Below are positions 55,199 through 63,750 of a stretch of DNA of 64,000 nt, piece after piece. This DNA is from Flavobacterium sp. MDT1-60 (lineage in GTDB: Bacteria > Bacteroidota > Bacteroidia > Flavobacteriales > Flavobacteriaceae). The notes beneath the pieces are model-generated. The model was not told the origin of the DNA. It saw only the letters and a list, made by a program, of their open reading frames with translations, and did no database searches. The stretch covers positions 3,534,001 to 3,598,000 of the forward strand of contig NZ_CP062159.1 of the NCBI RefSeq assembly GCF_014844035.1, given 5' to 3'. Every line of letters begins with the position of its first letter. Positions within the stretch are counted from its first letter, which is position 1. A program made the position numbers and the translations under genes.

Positions 55199-56335
55199 TT
55201 GATTTATACAACACTTTTAAATATTGCGATTTTTCAAGGAATCGTCTTAGGCTTAATTATTTTAAAGTCTTCTATATTCAATAGTAATTCAAATAAATAT
55301 CTAGCCTACTTACTATTTACACTTTCAATTATTTTACTAAATCATGTTTTTGAGATTGAAGATGTGCTTACCGCCCATCCTTTTCTACACTTTATTGATA
55401 ACATCGAGTGGATATTTCTATTACCGCCATTTCTATTCCTATTTATTATAAACCGGATTGATAAAATTGCAAAAAGCAAGCAAAAAATCTATTTGTATTT
55501 CACTCCATTTGCTTTTTCTGCCATCCTTAATATTGCCCGTGACCTTGATCATGTTGCAGGAATTTATACTATTCCTGAGTCAAACATCTATATATTCAAA
55601 ATACTTGGTCTAATTCATCTTATCCTAGCAGTTACATTTATTCCATTTCTTCTTTGTTATTCTTATTTTTTGATAAGACATTTAAAAGATCCTCAGGAAA
55701 AAAAATGGATCATTACCTTACTAACAATCATTTCTTCATCGATATTTGCTTTTCTTATTATCTATCTAACCAGCTTATTTATTCAATTTGACCTTTCTGC
55801 CACTATGAGCATTTTGGCTTTAGCTGCAACATTCATAATTCACTGGACGTCTTATATGGGTATATACAAATACAAACTTGCCAAAAACAAAGCGGCTGTC
55901 TATAATTTTATAAACCAGGATTTAACTATTTCATATAGTAATACTCAAATGTTAGAAGATGTAAGAGTCGAAGAATATAGAGAATCTATCACAGCAGATA
56001 ATGCTTATTTCCAAAAACTGGAACTTCTTTTTAAAGAACAGCACATTTATACTGACAGTACATTAAACAGAGAAAAAGTTGCTGAAAAACTGGGAATAAG
56101 TGCAGGATATGTTTCACTAATTGTAAACACAATAACAGAAGACAACTTTGCCAACTACATTAATCAATATCGGGTTGAAGCTGTAAAAGAGATGATCTCC
56201 AATTCTGATTATGATAATTATAATTTGCTGGCAATGGGGCTGGAATCCGGTTTTACTTCAAAAGCAACTTTTTACAAAGCCTTTAAAAAACATACAGGCC
56301 AGACACCTAATGAGTTTAAAAATACCAGTAAATAA
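55199..56335 (+). CDS. Membrane-anchored AraC-family regulator (7TM-HTH), TTG start
   Basis: 378 residues, paralogue of the 51664 product. Seven hydrophobic helices (from IYTTLLNIAIFQGIVLGLII onward) lead to an AraC domain (TLNREKVAEKLGISAGYVSL, NLLAMGLESGFTSKATFYKA). Upstream in frame there is no ATG back to a stop at 55133, so TTG (55199) is the start. The outer-membrane DUF3575 gene follows 88 bp later, repeating the regulator-barrel arrangement at 51.7-53.6 kb. Confidence 0.82.
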   Translation: MIYTTLLNIAIFQGIVLGLIILKSSIFNSNSNKYLAYLLFTLSIILLNHVFEIEDVLTAHPFLHFIDNIEWIFLLPPFLFLFIINRIDKIAKSKQKIYLYFTPFAFSAILNIARDLDHVAGIYTIPESNIYIFKILGLIHLILAVTFIPFLLCYSYFLIRHLKDPQEKKWIITLLTIISSSIFAFLIIYLTSLFIQFDLSATMSILALAATFIIHWTSYMGIYKYKLAKNKAAVYNFINQDLTISYSNTQMLEDVRVEEYRESITADNAYFQKLELLFKEQHIYTDSTLNREKVAEKLGISAGYVSLIVNTITEDNFANYINQYRVEAVKEMISNSDYDNYNLLAMGLESGFTSKATFYKAFKKHTGQTPNEFKNTSK

Positions 56336-56423
56336 GTATTAATTTATCCATTTTTAAGCTTTTGAGACCTTTTGTAATTTTTCTTATCTGAATTTTGGAC
56401 TTAAATAATTCAAATTAATTTTT

Positions 56424-56963
56424 ATGAAAAAAAACTTTTTACTACTGATCATTTTGTCTGCCTTTTATTCTGTCAATGCTCAAAATGGAACTGATCCTTA
56501 TCAGAAAAATAATGAAATTAAATTAAATGCACTTGCACCTTTATGGCAATCTTTTCAGGTTGGTTACGAAAGACATTTAAATCATAATTCGTCATTAGGG
56601 CTTTCTTTTTATTATGTGTTTGACAATAAAAAGAATGAAAAAGATTTAAATTATTCAATATCTCCGTATTACAGAAGATATTTTGGTAAAAAATACGCAT
56701 CAGGCTGGTTTGTTGAAGGATTTGGAATGCTGGCTTCAACAGATGGCAAAAAAATATACACTTCAGAAGATCATTCAATATATACCGAGAATCCCGACGT
56801 TATTAATTTTGCTCTCGGTGCAGGCGGAGGCTGGAAATGGGTCAGTAAAAGCGGATTTCTTTTTGAAGCAAATGTTGGTTATGGCGGTATATTAATCAAT
56901 GCAGATAAAACAGATCATACTATTGTTGCAAAATTTGGAATAACTGCAGGCTATAGATTTTAA
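56424..56963 (+). CDS. DUF3575 outer-membrane protein
   Basis: 179 residues: signal peptide ending VNAQ, then a small barrel with NEIKLNALAPLWQSFQVGYE, SISPYYRRYFGKKYASGWFV, NFALGAGGGWKWVSKSGFLF and the terminal strand AKFGITAGYRF. DUF3575 proteins are outer-membrane barrels of unknown function. It is the likely target of the 7TM-AraC regulator upstream. Confidence 0.8.
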   Translation: MKKNFLLLIILSAFYSVNAQNGTDPYQKNNEIKLNALAPLWQSFQVGYERHLNHNSSLGLSFYYVFDNKKNEKDLNYSISPYYRRYFGKKYASGWFVEGFGMLASTDGKKIYTSEDHSIYTENPDVINFALGAGGGWKWVSKSGFLFEANVGYGGILINADKTDHTIVAKFGITAGYRF

Positions 56964-57072
56964 TAAAACTTATAATTCAATCTAAAAAAATACGTCAAAT
57001 TGTTGCGACAACTTTATTAAAATCATTCATAAATTGGTTAGATATTTGAATGCTTCCCGCCACAAAGTAAAA

Positions 57073-57100
57073 AGCTTCAGAGAAATCTGGAGCTTTTTTT
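57073..57100 (+). terminator. Intrinsic terminator after degenerate repeat copy E
   Basis: AGCTTCAG, a six-base loop, CTGGAGCT, then T7. It is preceded by AAAATCATTCATAAATTGGTT (about 57019-57039), a degenerate form of the repeat core. It also terminates the DUF3575 gene. Confidence 0.75.
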
Positions 57101-57140
57101 GCTTTTAACTATCTTAGAACCCACTTTGTCGAGATCTCGT

Positions 57141-57514
57141 GTCTTGTCCTGAAATATCGATACACAAAAAGTATCATTATGGAAAAAGATCAAGAATTAC
57201 GTTATGTGAAGCGTACACAAAAAGATTACAGTATGTCTTTTAAGTTTCAAATTGTTCAAGAAATAGAACAAGGAAGAACCTCAATTTCTCAGGTTAGAAA
57301 AGATTATGCTATTCAATCCCGTTCTACAATCGTCCAACGGCTTCGAAAATTTGGTAACTTTGATTGGGATAATCAAACTCCTTCTGTTATGCAAAAATCT
57401 CCTGAACAAAAAATAATGGAACTGGAAGCAAAAGTGAAGTTATTAGAAAAACAAAAAGCATTTTTAGAACAGCAGGCTTATGTTGCTGATAAAAAATCAA
57501 ATTTTAAGGATTAA
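57141..57514 (+). mobile_element. IS3-family insertion sequence remnant (left end and orfA)
   Basis: TGTCTTGTCCTGAAATATCG (57141-57160), followed by ATACAC, is the type of left terminal sequence seen in flavobacterial IS3 elements. It precedes an orfA by 19 bp. No orfB, no right inverted repeat and no target duplication are found, so the element is truncated. Confidence 0.6.
57179..57514 (+). CDS. IS3-family transposase OrfA, truncated
   Basis: 111 residues. The N-terminal helix-turn-helix (KDYSMSFKFQIVQEIEQGRT, VRKDYAIQSRSTIVQRLRKF) is followed by a leucine-zipper segment (IMELEAKVKLLEKQKAFLEQ). The C-terminus stops early (YVADKKSNFKD), where complete OrfA proteins continue past ADKK toward the frameshift region. 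Without OrfB it cannot transpose on its own but might bind DNA. Confidence 0.75.
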   Translation: MEKDQELRYVKRTQKDYSMSFKFQIVQEIEQGRTSISQVRKDYAIQSRSTIVQRLRKFGNFDWDNQTPSVMQKSPEQKIMELEAKVKLLEKQKAFLEQQAYVADKKSNFKD

Positions 57515-57535
57515 CAGTAATTTTATCCAATAGAA

Positions 57536-57569
57536 TAAAAAAAGGCAGATGCCTGAGCAGATGCCTTTA
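57536..57569 (-). terminator. Terminator of the cold-shock gene
   Basis: Read leftward, AAGGCA and TGCCTT pair around an inner TGC/GCA stem with a TC/TC internal loop, followed by seven T. It lies 23 bp after the stop. Confidence 0.7.
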
Positions 57570-57591
57570 TAAACTAACTGTTATAGTATGA

Positions 57592-57783
57592 TTATGCTAT
57601 GACTACGTTTACTGCGTTTGGACCTTTACGGCCTTCTTCTACGTCATATCGTACTTCATCGTTTTGACGAATGTTTTCTGATAGACCTGAAGCATGAACA
57701 AAAACTTCGTCCCCTCCATTATTTGGAGTTATGAATCCGAAACCTTTTTCTTCATTGAAAAATTTTACTGTACCTTCTTGCAT
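57592..57783 (-). CDS. Cold-shock protein (CspA family)
   Basis: 63 residues, the whole length of the family. RNP1 (KGFGFIT, 13-19) and RNP2 (VFVHAS) are intact, and GTVKFFNEEKGFG opens the fold. It binds single-stranded RNA or DNA and melts RNA structure. It is monocistronic with its own terminator. Confidence 0.93.
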   Translation of the reverse strand: MQEGTVKFFNEEKGFGFITPNNGGDEVFVHASGLSENIRQNDEVRYDVEEGRKGPNAVNVVIA

Positions 57784-57928
57784 TTTAATGTATTTAATTG
57801 CTCAAAGGTAGCTTTATTAAATGAGAACTAGCTGAATTTGAGTTTTTTATTTTATTTTAATAATTAATATGCTTATGCGATGGGGGTTACTTCAATAATC
57901 TATCCTTCTTATTATAATACAACGGTGA

Positions 57929-58024
57929 GCTTGTCATGGTACAATCACTGCAATGGGAGAAAAAGATAATGGAGCTGAATTTATAGTAACTCTTCCCATA
58001 AAACAAACATCTGATACTATTTAA
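57929..58024 (+). pseudogene. Fragment of a sensor histidine kinase (C-terminal ATPase end)
   Basis: In one frame 57929-58024 reads ACHGTITAMGEKDNGAEFIV followed by TLPIKQTSDTI and stop, which matches the last strand of histidine-kinase HATPase domains (HGGxIxAxS..G.GTxFxxTLPL). A TGA lies directly upstream in frame, and no kinase body precedes it. It is therefore a leftover from a deletion, perhaps connected with the nearby IS3 remnant. Confidence 0.6.
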
Positions 58025-58180
58025 TACCTGACTGAGAGCAGCTAAATCTATACCGGTGTCGCCACTACCTAAATCATTTTTCCAGGGAACTCATTCGAAC
58101 AATTAAAAATTATAGCATTCATTTTAAACAAGTTAAAATGCAAAAATTAGGTTTAAAAGTTTAAAAAAATTGCTGCTTCG

Positions 58181-58266
58181 ATTTTGTGGTAAAATCGTGG
58201 CACATGGTGTTTTTGAAAACCAGAAATTTAGCAAAATCAAGGGTTAACGGATTTAGGTTCGAATAT
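58181..58266 (+). repeat. Direct repeat L (attachment-site-like)
   Basis: ATTTTGTGGTAAAATCGTGG starts a segment ending in GGATTTAGGTTCGAAT. The second copy is at 62735-62819 (GTTTTGTGGCAAAATCGTGG ... GAATTTAGGTTCGAAT). The 3' end resembles a tRNA T-arm but no tRNA is attached. The copies flank the PhzF-to-GNAT block. Confidence 0.5.
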
Positions 58267-58345
58267 ATTAAAAAATCCACCATCATAATTTCAAATATTT
58301 TAGTAAAAATAAAACGCGATTATATTTCTGTTTTTATAGCAGTAT

Positions 58346-59134
58346 TTACTCAATCCATATATTTCCGATAGAATAGGTTTTTGCTCTTCCACTTATCGTA
58401 ACCCGTTCACCTCTGTCTTCGCAAAAAAGCTCACCGAGCCGCTCAGATACCTGAAGGGTATAGAGCTCTTTTTTGCTTAGTCTTGCTGCCCATAAAGGAA
58501 TTAAGGAGCAGTGTGCAGAACCAGTGACCGGATCTTCCAGAATAGATGCCTGAGGTGTAAAAAATCTGGAAACAAAATCACAGTTATCTCCTTTTTCGGT
58601 AACAATTACACCGCCTGGATCAAGATTTATCTGATCAAAAATCTGCCTGTCTATAGTCATATTTCTAATTTGAGATTCGTTATCATAAACTAAAACATAA
58701 TCCCGAGACTTAAATACTTCTTTTGGTTTAATACTTATCGCATTTTCAATCACTGCCGGAAGATTTGCCTTTAATGACATTCTTGAAGGGAAATCCATTT
58801 TATAGAGACCGTTTTCTACTTCAACAGTCAGGTCTCCGCTTAAGGTTTCAAAAACAATTTTATCACTTTTATGACCGAGGATTTGTTTTAAGCAGTGTGC
58901 AGTGGCTAAGGTCGCATGACCGCAAAGATCCATTTCGATTTCTGGTGTAAACCAGCGTAAATGTATTTTCCCGCCTTTATCTACAAAGAAAGCCGTTTCG
59001 GCAACAGCATTTTCATTTGCTATCTTCAACAACATTTCGTTGCTTAACCACTCTTCAAGAGGTACGACACAGGCTTGATTGCCCCCGAATATTTTATCTG
59101 TAAAAGCATCAATTTGATAGAGATTAAGTTTCAT
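58346..59134 (-). CDS. PhzF-family isomerase-like protein
   Basis: 262 residues. IDAFTDKIFGGNQACVVPLE opens the fold, Glu46 in AVAETAFF matches the PhzF catalytic Glu, DLCGHATLATAH is the conserved substrate loop, and DPVTGSAHCSLIPLW its C-terminal counterpart. PhzF isomerises dihydrohydroxyanthranilate in phenazine synthesis; stray members like this have unknown substrates. No phenazine genes are nearby. It is followed on the same strand by no close gene but preceded by two GNAT genes and an exporter. Confidence 0.87.
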   Translation of the reverse strand: MKLNLYQIDAFTDKIFGGNQACVVPLEEWLSNEMLLKIANENAVAETAFFVDKGGKIHLRWFTPEIEMDLCGHATLATAHCLKQILGHKSDKIVFETLSGDLTVEVENGLYKMDFPSRMSLKANLPAVIENAISIKPKEVFKSRDYVLVYDNESQIRNMTIDRQIFDQINLDPGGVIVTEKGDNCDFVSRFFTPQASILEDPVTGSAHCSLIPLWAARLSKKELYTLQVSERLGELFCEDRGERVTISGRAKTYSIGNIWIE

Positions 59135-59204
59135 ATGTATTTTTTTTATGGCTATAAAATGATTTCCAATAGTAGTAAATTATCTATTAAGTGTTTCTAA
59201 ATGT

Positions 59205-59732
59205 CTATTGATTTTTGAGATTTTTTTTCATCATAATATCAGTTTGTTCATCTGTTCCCAAGACAAAAATATGTTTATCAAATTCTACAAAACCATTCTT
59301 CTTATAGAAACTGATTGCTCTGTGATTCTCTTCCCAAACGCCAAGCCATACAAAATTTAATTTATTAGTCTCAGCAATTTGGATCGCATGATCGTATAAA
59401 AACTGACCTGCGCTTTTACCATGATATTCTTTCAGTACATATATCCTTTCAATCTCAAGTCCTTCATTGTCCTGCAGTTCTGTTTGCGACTGTCCACTGT
59501 TTGTTTTAAGATATCCCACAACAACATTATCAATTGCTGCAAAATAAAACTCGGAATTCTCTTCGCTTATTTCTTTAGAAAGTTTTTCAACCGAAAAGCC
59601 TTCTTCTAAATATTTAGTCATATTCTCCTCTGTATTACTTTCAGAGAAGGTTTCAAAAAATGTTTTTCGGCCAATTTCCTGCAATTGAACGATATCATTT
59701 ATACTTACTTTCTTAATTTGAAAATTTTCCAT
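59205..59732 (-). CDS. GNAT acetyltransferase (PaiA-like)
   Basis: 175 residues. DIVQLQEIGRKTFFETFSE at the N-terminus and ERIYVLKEYHGKSAGQFLYD (acetyl-CoA loop HGKSAG) resemble the PaiA spermidine acetyltransferase group, as does WLGVWEENHRAISFYKKNGF. It would acetylate a polyamine or another amine. It lies 23 bp downstream of another GNAT gene, in an operon with it and the EamA exporter. Confidence 0.82.
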   Translation of the reverse strand: MENFQIKKVSINDIVQLQEIGRKTFFETFSESNTEENMTKYLEEGFSVEKLSKEISEENSEFYFAAIDNVVVGYLKTNSGQSQTELQDNEGLEIERIYVLKEYHGKSAGQFLYDHAIQIAETNKLNFVWLGVWEENHRAISFYKKNGFVEFDKHIFVLGTDEQTDIMMKKNLKNQ

Positions 59733-59755
59733 TTGTTCCTTTTTTAATTATTAAA

Positions 59756-60220
59756 CTAGACTTTCCATTCATAATTCAGCCAATCTTTGTTTTCACTTGC
59801 TCCCAGCCTTTCATAAAACTTTTTACCTGCATAATTCCAGGGTGCAACAGTCCATTTTATCTGCGCACAATTATTTAACTTAGCCTCTACATGCAAGGCA
59901 TTCATTAACTGCTCTCCTATCTTTTGTCCTCTATACGCTGCATCAACATACAATTCCTTGAGGTAAATAGAAGGCCTGTTTACAGTAGTATAAGGCAGGT
60001 AATAGTAAACCAACATACCGGCAATTTGTCCATTATCATCTGCCACAAAAGAATAAAAATCCGCAGGACTTTTTCTGAATCCACTTTCTTTTACTATCTC
60101 CGGAGTAATCGCAAAAACATCAATGTATTTTTCAAATACAGCCAGTTCTTTCATCAATACCCACATTTTTTCACTGTCTGCCTCAAAGGCTTTACGAATT
60201 TTTATTTCTGTTTGGTTCAT
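59756..60220 (-). CDS. GNAT acetyltransferase
   Basis: 154 residues. LKELYVDAAYRGQKIGEQLM is the acetyl-CoA binding loop, and IKWTVAPWNYAGKKFYERLG the C-terminal strand and helix. It resembles diamine/thialysine N-acetyltransferases (FxPLLxLxDLxV-type) by its YLKELYVDAAYRGQKIG block. The start lies 20 bp after the EamA stop. The substrate is an amine, not defined. Confidence 0.82.
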   Translation of the reverse strand: MNQTEIKIRKAFEADSEKMWVLMKELAVFEKYIDVFAITPEIVKESGFRKSPADFYSFVADDNGQIAGMLVYYYLPYTTVNRPSIYLKELYVDAAYRGQKIGEQLMNALHVEAKLNNCAQIKWTVAPWNYAGKKFYERLGASENKDWLNYEWKV

Positions 60221-60240
60221 GTATTTATGATGTTATATGA

Positions 60241-61119
60241 TTAAATATCTTCTACCAGCTTTTTGACCGGAATATCGATTTCAGACCATAACGTTGCAAT
60301 TAAAATCAGGGTTCCGCCCAGAATTAATTTCCATGTCAAAGGTTCATCCAATATAATAAATGCAGCAAATGCTCCAAATACAGGTTCAAAAAGATAAATT
60401 ATAGCCACTTTTTCGGCCGATAAATAGTTTTGTGAAATCATGGACACAGCGTACATATAAGCCGTAGAAAAGACGGCGCAGTACATAATAGCAGTCCAGA
60501 AGTTAGGGTCATCAATTAACCAGATTTGTGCATTATCTGTTAATGCCAGAATTAAACAGATAACAGTGCTTGCAGCAAACATCGGGACGATTGTAGTTAT
60601 TATTTCATGTTTGTCTTTTTGTTTTTCGACCATTATGAGATAGACACTAAACCCAATTGTTCCTAAAATGACATAAATAGTACCCGTATTTATTTTTAAT
60701 CCGTCGGAAATAGAAATTATTCCCAAACCCAGCAGCGCAATAAGCGAGGCCATCCATATTTTACCGGAAAAAACAGTTTTATACAACATCCACTTGAGCA
60801 CAGGAACCAGAATTACACATATTCCGGCGATAAATGTACACTGAGATGCGGGCAGATATTCAAGACCTTTTGTCTGCAGAATTATCCCAAAGGTCAAAGG
60901 GAGCGAGAGCATAATTCCTCCTATAATACTTTTGCTATCAGTCTTTTTAAAAAATTTAACAAAGAATATAGAAAGAATAACGGCAGCGAGTGCTAATCTA
61001 TAAACCAGAAAAACATATAGCGATCCTGCCGCTACTCCAATCTTAGTTACTGAGAATGAAATACCCCAAAATGCTGTGCCGAGTATTAAAAGGATAAGAT
61101 ATAATTTTTTCTTTTGCAT
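60241..61119 (-). CDS. EamA-family (DMT) exporter
   Basis: 292 residues from ATG 61119 (MQKKKLYLILLILGTAFWGI); the ATG at 61149 is less likely. Ten hydrophobic helices in two EamA repeats are apparent, the second starting near TGTIYVILGTIGFSVYLIMV and closing with FEPVFGAFAAFIILDEPLTW. It is a drug/metabolite exporter of unknown substrate, divergent from a LysR gene 67 bp away that probably controls it, and first in an operon with two GNAT genes. Confidence 0.87.
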   Translation of the reverse strand: MQKKKLYLILLILGTAFWGISFSVTKIGVAAGSLYVFLVYRLALAAVILSIFFVKFFKKTDSKSIIGGIMLSLPLTFGIILQTKGLEYLPASQCTFIAGICVILVPVLKWMLYKTVFSGKIWMASLIALLGLGIISISDGLKINTGTIYVILGTIGFSVYLIMVEKQKDKHEIITTIVPMFAASTVICLILALTDNAQIWLIDDPNFWTAIMYCAVFSTAYMYAVSMISQNYLSAEKVAIIYLFEPVFGAFAAFIILDEPLTWKLILGGTLILIATLWSEIDIPVKKLVEDI

Positions 61120-61186
61120 GTTATAATTTGAAATATTCGAAAAAAACATTTTGATAATTGTTTTATATTATTATTAAATTGCAGAC

Positions 61187-62044
61187 ATGGATATACAGCA
61201 ATTGAAATATTTTCTGGCTCTTGCCAAAGAGCTTCACTTTTGGAAAACGGCCGAAAAAATGAACATTACCCAATCTGCCCTGAGCCGACATATTATGTCT
61301 CTGGAGAATGAACTGGGGTTGCAGCTTTTTTTTAGAAACAAACGCAATGTCAAACTTACTGCTGCCGGCGCATTTTTACAGGAAAAGTGGACCACCGAAC
61401 TTATTCAGTTTGAAGCTATTCAAAAACATGCCCGTCAAATTCATTTAGGCGAGCAGGGCTCTGTTTGTATAGCGCACCCAGACTCTATTTCTGCTTCGAT
61501 CATACCCGATTTTATTAAAAATATTGCAGCTGTATTTCCTAAATTAAAAATTGAGCTGGTGCAGCTAACTTATGAACAGCAGGAAGATCAATTGAAAAAC
61601 TACAAAATTGATCTGGCCTTCAGCCGTGAAAAAAATGAATCACCTGCTATTGATTCAAAAAATCTTGGCTCTGAAAACTTGTGCTTAGTTGTTCCTACCC
61701 ACCATCACTTTATAACAATTGATGATGTTACCCATAAAAGTATTGCTGAAGAAAAATTCATTGCAACCAATGCAGGTTCCAGCAATAGTTATGACAGCAT
61801 TATCAGTGATGTTTATAAACACTATCAAATTGACCCTGATTCGTATATTTCCTGCGAATTTGGATCTACCATTATTTCTTTAATTAAAAATGGTTTGGGT
61901 ATTTCCATTTTGCCTGAATCTTACAGACTTCATCATCATGAAAATGTTCGATTTATTCCACTTACTTTCACTGCAAACCTGTATGTAAATTGGCGAAAAA
62001 ACGATCCAAATACCCTGATCAGTACTATTCTTGAATTATTATAG
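61187..62044 (+). CDS. LysR-family transcription regulator
   Basis: 285 residues. The N-terminal helix-turn-helix is complete (MDIQQLKYFLALAKELHFWK, MNITQSALSRHIMSLENELG, LFFRNKRNVKLTAAGAFLQE), followed by a periplasmic-binding-protein-like effector domain. It is divergent from the EamA exporter gene, the classic arrangement for a LysR regulator and its target. The effector is unknown. Confidence 0.88.
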   Translation: MDIQQLKYFLALAKELHFWKTAEKMNITQSALSRHIMSLENELGLQLFFRNKRNVKLTAAGAFLQEKWTTELIQFEAIQKHARQIHLGEQGSVCIAHPDSISASIIPDFIKNIAAVFPKLKIELVQLTYEQQEDQLKNYKIDLAFSREKNESPAIDSKNLGSENLCLVVPTHHHFITIDDVTHKSIAEEKFIATNAGSSNSYDSIISDVYKHYQIDPDSYISCEFGSTIISLIKNGLGISILPESYRLHHHENVRFIPLTFTANLYVNWRKNDPNTLISTILELL

Positions 62045-62051
62045 AAAATAG

Positions 62052-62495
62052 TTACCTTACCATTTCGATATGTAATATGCCGTCTTCATCATAAGGTTCA
62101 CCACTCTCCACAAACCCTATCGAATTGTAAAATTTTGACAAATGGCGTTGCGCACCTATACGTATAGTGGTTTCTTCAAAGAGTTTTTCACAAGCTTCAA
62201 TAGACTTTTGCATGAGTTCCTTTCCCAAACCTATGCCTCTAAAAGCTGGAGCCGTGACTACACGACCAATTGAAATTTCGTTATAAGACAATCCCGCTGG
62301 CAGAAGTCTGGTGTATCCTGCAAGAATGCCATCCACCAAATAAAGATGGTGATAACTTTCCTGATCCTTATTGTCGATGTCCTGAAATACACAATTTTGC
62401 TCGACAACAAATACTTCGCTTCTCAACTGTAAGATCTGGTATAATTCGCTATTGGTTAATTCATTAAATGTTTTTATGAAAAAAGTTGTTCTCAT
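62052..62495 (-). CDS. ElaA-like GNAT acetyltransferase
   Basis: 147 residues from ATG 62495 (MRTTFFIKTFNELTNSELYQ). LQLRSEVFVVEQNCVFQDID is the ElaA signature, IGRVVTAPAFRGIGLGKELM the acetyl-CoA loop, and FYNSIGFVESGEPYDEDGI the C-terminal block. It is convergent with the LysR gene, ending 7 bp from its stop. The substrate is unknown. Confidence 0.86.
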   Translation of the reverse strand: MRTTFFIKTFNELTNSELYQILQLRSEVFVVEQNCVFQDIDNKDQESYHHLYLVDGILAGYTRLLPAGLSYNEISIGRVVTAPAFRGIGLGKELMQKSIEACEKLFEETTIRIGAQRHLSKFYNSIGFVESGEPYDEDGILHIEMVR

Positions 62496-62734
62496 TGTAT
62501 TTACTTCTATTATCAAATTGATGTAAAAGTAGTACCGAAACTAATGCATAAAAATGCTAATTCGTTATTAACTAATGCAATAAATGAATTATTTAAAGTC
62601 CTGGATTTATGTTGTATCAACAGTTAATTACAATGTTTAAAAAAAACTCCAAAATCGAATAGAGTGGATACCTTTTTGTCACAAAAAGTTAAAGCAGTCA
62701 AGTTGCTTATAATCACAATTATCTACACTTTTAG

Positions 62735-62819
62735 TTTTGTGGCAAAATCGTGGCACATTTATTTTTTGAAGAATTAGAAATGCAGTAAATACAAGGTCTT
62801 CCGAATTTAGGTTCGAATG
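62735..62819 (+). repeat. Direct repeat R (attachment-site-like)
   Basis: Second copy of the 58181-58266 segment: GTTTTGTGGCAAAATCGTGG ... GAATTTAGGTTCGAAT. A terminator-like palindrome follows 20 bp later. Together the two copies delimit about 4.5 kb. Confidence 0.5.
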
Positions 62820-62838
62820 TTTGAAATACTTTTCTGAG

Positions 62839-62860
62839 TCACCTATAGGTGATTTTTTTT
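62839..62860 (+). terminator. Palindrome with T-run
   Basis: TCACCTATAGGTGA is a perfect palindrome followed by eight T. The minimal loop makes the hairpin weaker than its symmetry suggests. Confidence 0.5.
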
Positions 62861-63192
62861 GAAAGGTCTACGAAAGCCTCAGTATCATTGATCTTAAGCT
62901 GTAGTTCGTAGGTGATACTGGTCTACAACAGAAAAGGTCTAAATACCCAAATTAATCATTTCGGGTTCTAATGTACGCTAAAGCATTATGAAGTTCATTT
63001 TTTAGCATCACTTATATTAAATATTCATATAAAGCATTGAAAAATAGTCATTTGAATACAAATATTTTTATCTTACTAAACATAAAATAATTGCCCTTAA
63101 CTAATCCACTCATAAAAAAATAACTACTTTTATTATCCCAGCTTCAACAAATCGTTATCATTAATCGCCTAACCAGTCAAAAATTAAAAAAC
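62861..63192. other. Gene-free stretch
   Basis: About 330 bp, AT-rich, holding the promoter of the TPR gene. No ORF or RNA gene is seen. Confidence 0.4.
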
Positions 63193-63750
63193 ATGAAATG
63201 GTTTACCAGTATAACGATACAAAAAATTAAGGAAAGATTTTCCAAATCCGGTATTGATCCCGGCGCCGAAAATCTGGAAAAAGGCAGAAATCTTTTTTTA
63301 TCCAACCGCATTTCCGATGCCCTGACCCATCTCAATAAGGCCATCCATCTGGGTTTTGAAACCGATGCCTATGAACTCAGGGGAAACTGCCTGCAAAAAC
63401 TGGACTGCCATGACAATGCCATCGAAGATTTTGATAAGGCCATTGAAAATGATCCCTTAAAATTCTCCGTATACTACAGCAGAGCGCTTTCCAAAAAAGC
63501 CGTTCGCGATTTTACAGGACATATCGAAGACATTCACAATGCCATTTATTACTACAAAAAAAGCTCTACAGTGGAAAACCAGACACTGAAAACTTTTGAA
63601 ACCCAGCTGCTCAGTGCCCAGCTGAATATCGACCATGAGATGCAGAACAGTGCTCAGCCTGAAAAAGTTCCCTCAGGAGAGATAAAATCGCTAATCAGGG
63701 ATTCACTTCTTCTTATTAAAAAAGTCAGGCTGAAAGCTGCAAGATCGTAA
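63193..63750 (+). CDS. TPR-repeat protein
   Basis: 185 residues, no signal peptide. At least two tetratricopeptide units are seen: AENLEKGRNLFLSNRISDAL..THLNKAIHLG and DAYELRGNCLQKLDCHDNAI..EDFDKAIENDP, with a third weaker one at YYSRALSKKAVRDFTGHIED. TPR domains mediate protein contacts; the partner is not deducible. It stands alone. Confidence 0.8.
   Translation: MKWFTSITIQKIKERFSKSGIDPGAENLEKGRNLFLSNRISDALTHLNKAIHLGFETDAYELRGNCLQKLDCHDNAIEDFDKAIENDPLKFSVYYSRALSKKAVRDFTGHIEDIHNAIYYYKKSSTVENQTLKTFETQLLSAQLNIDHEMQNSAQPEKVPSGEIKSLIRDSLLLIKKVRLKAARS

Noticed and set aside
58346..59134. Phenazine biosynthesis
   Set aside because: PhzF-family protein stands without any other phenazine gene.
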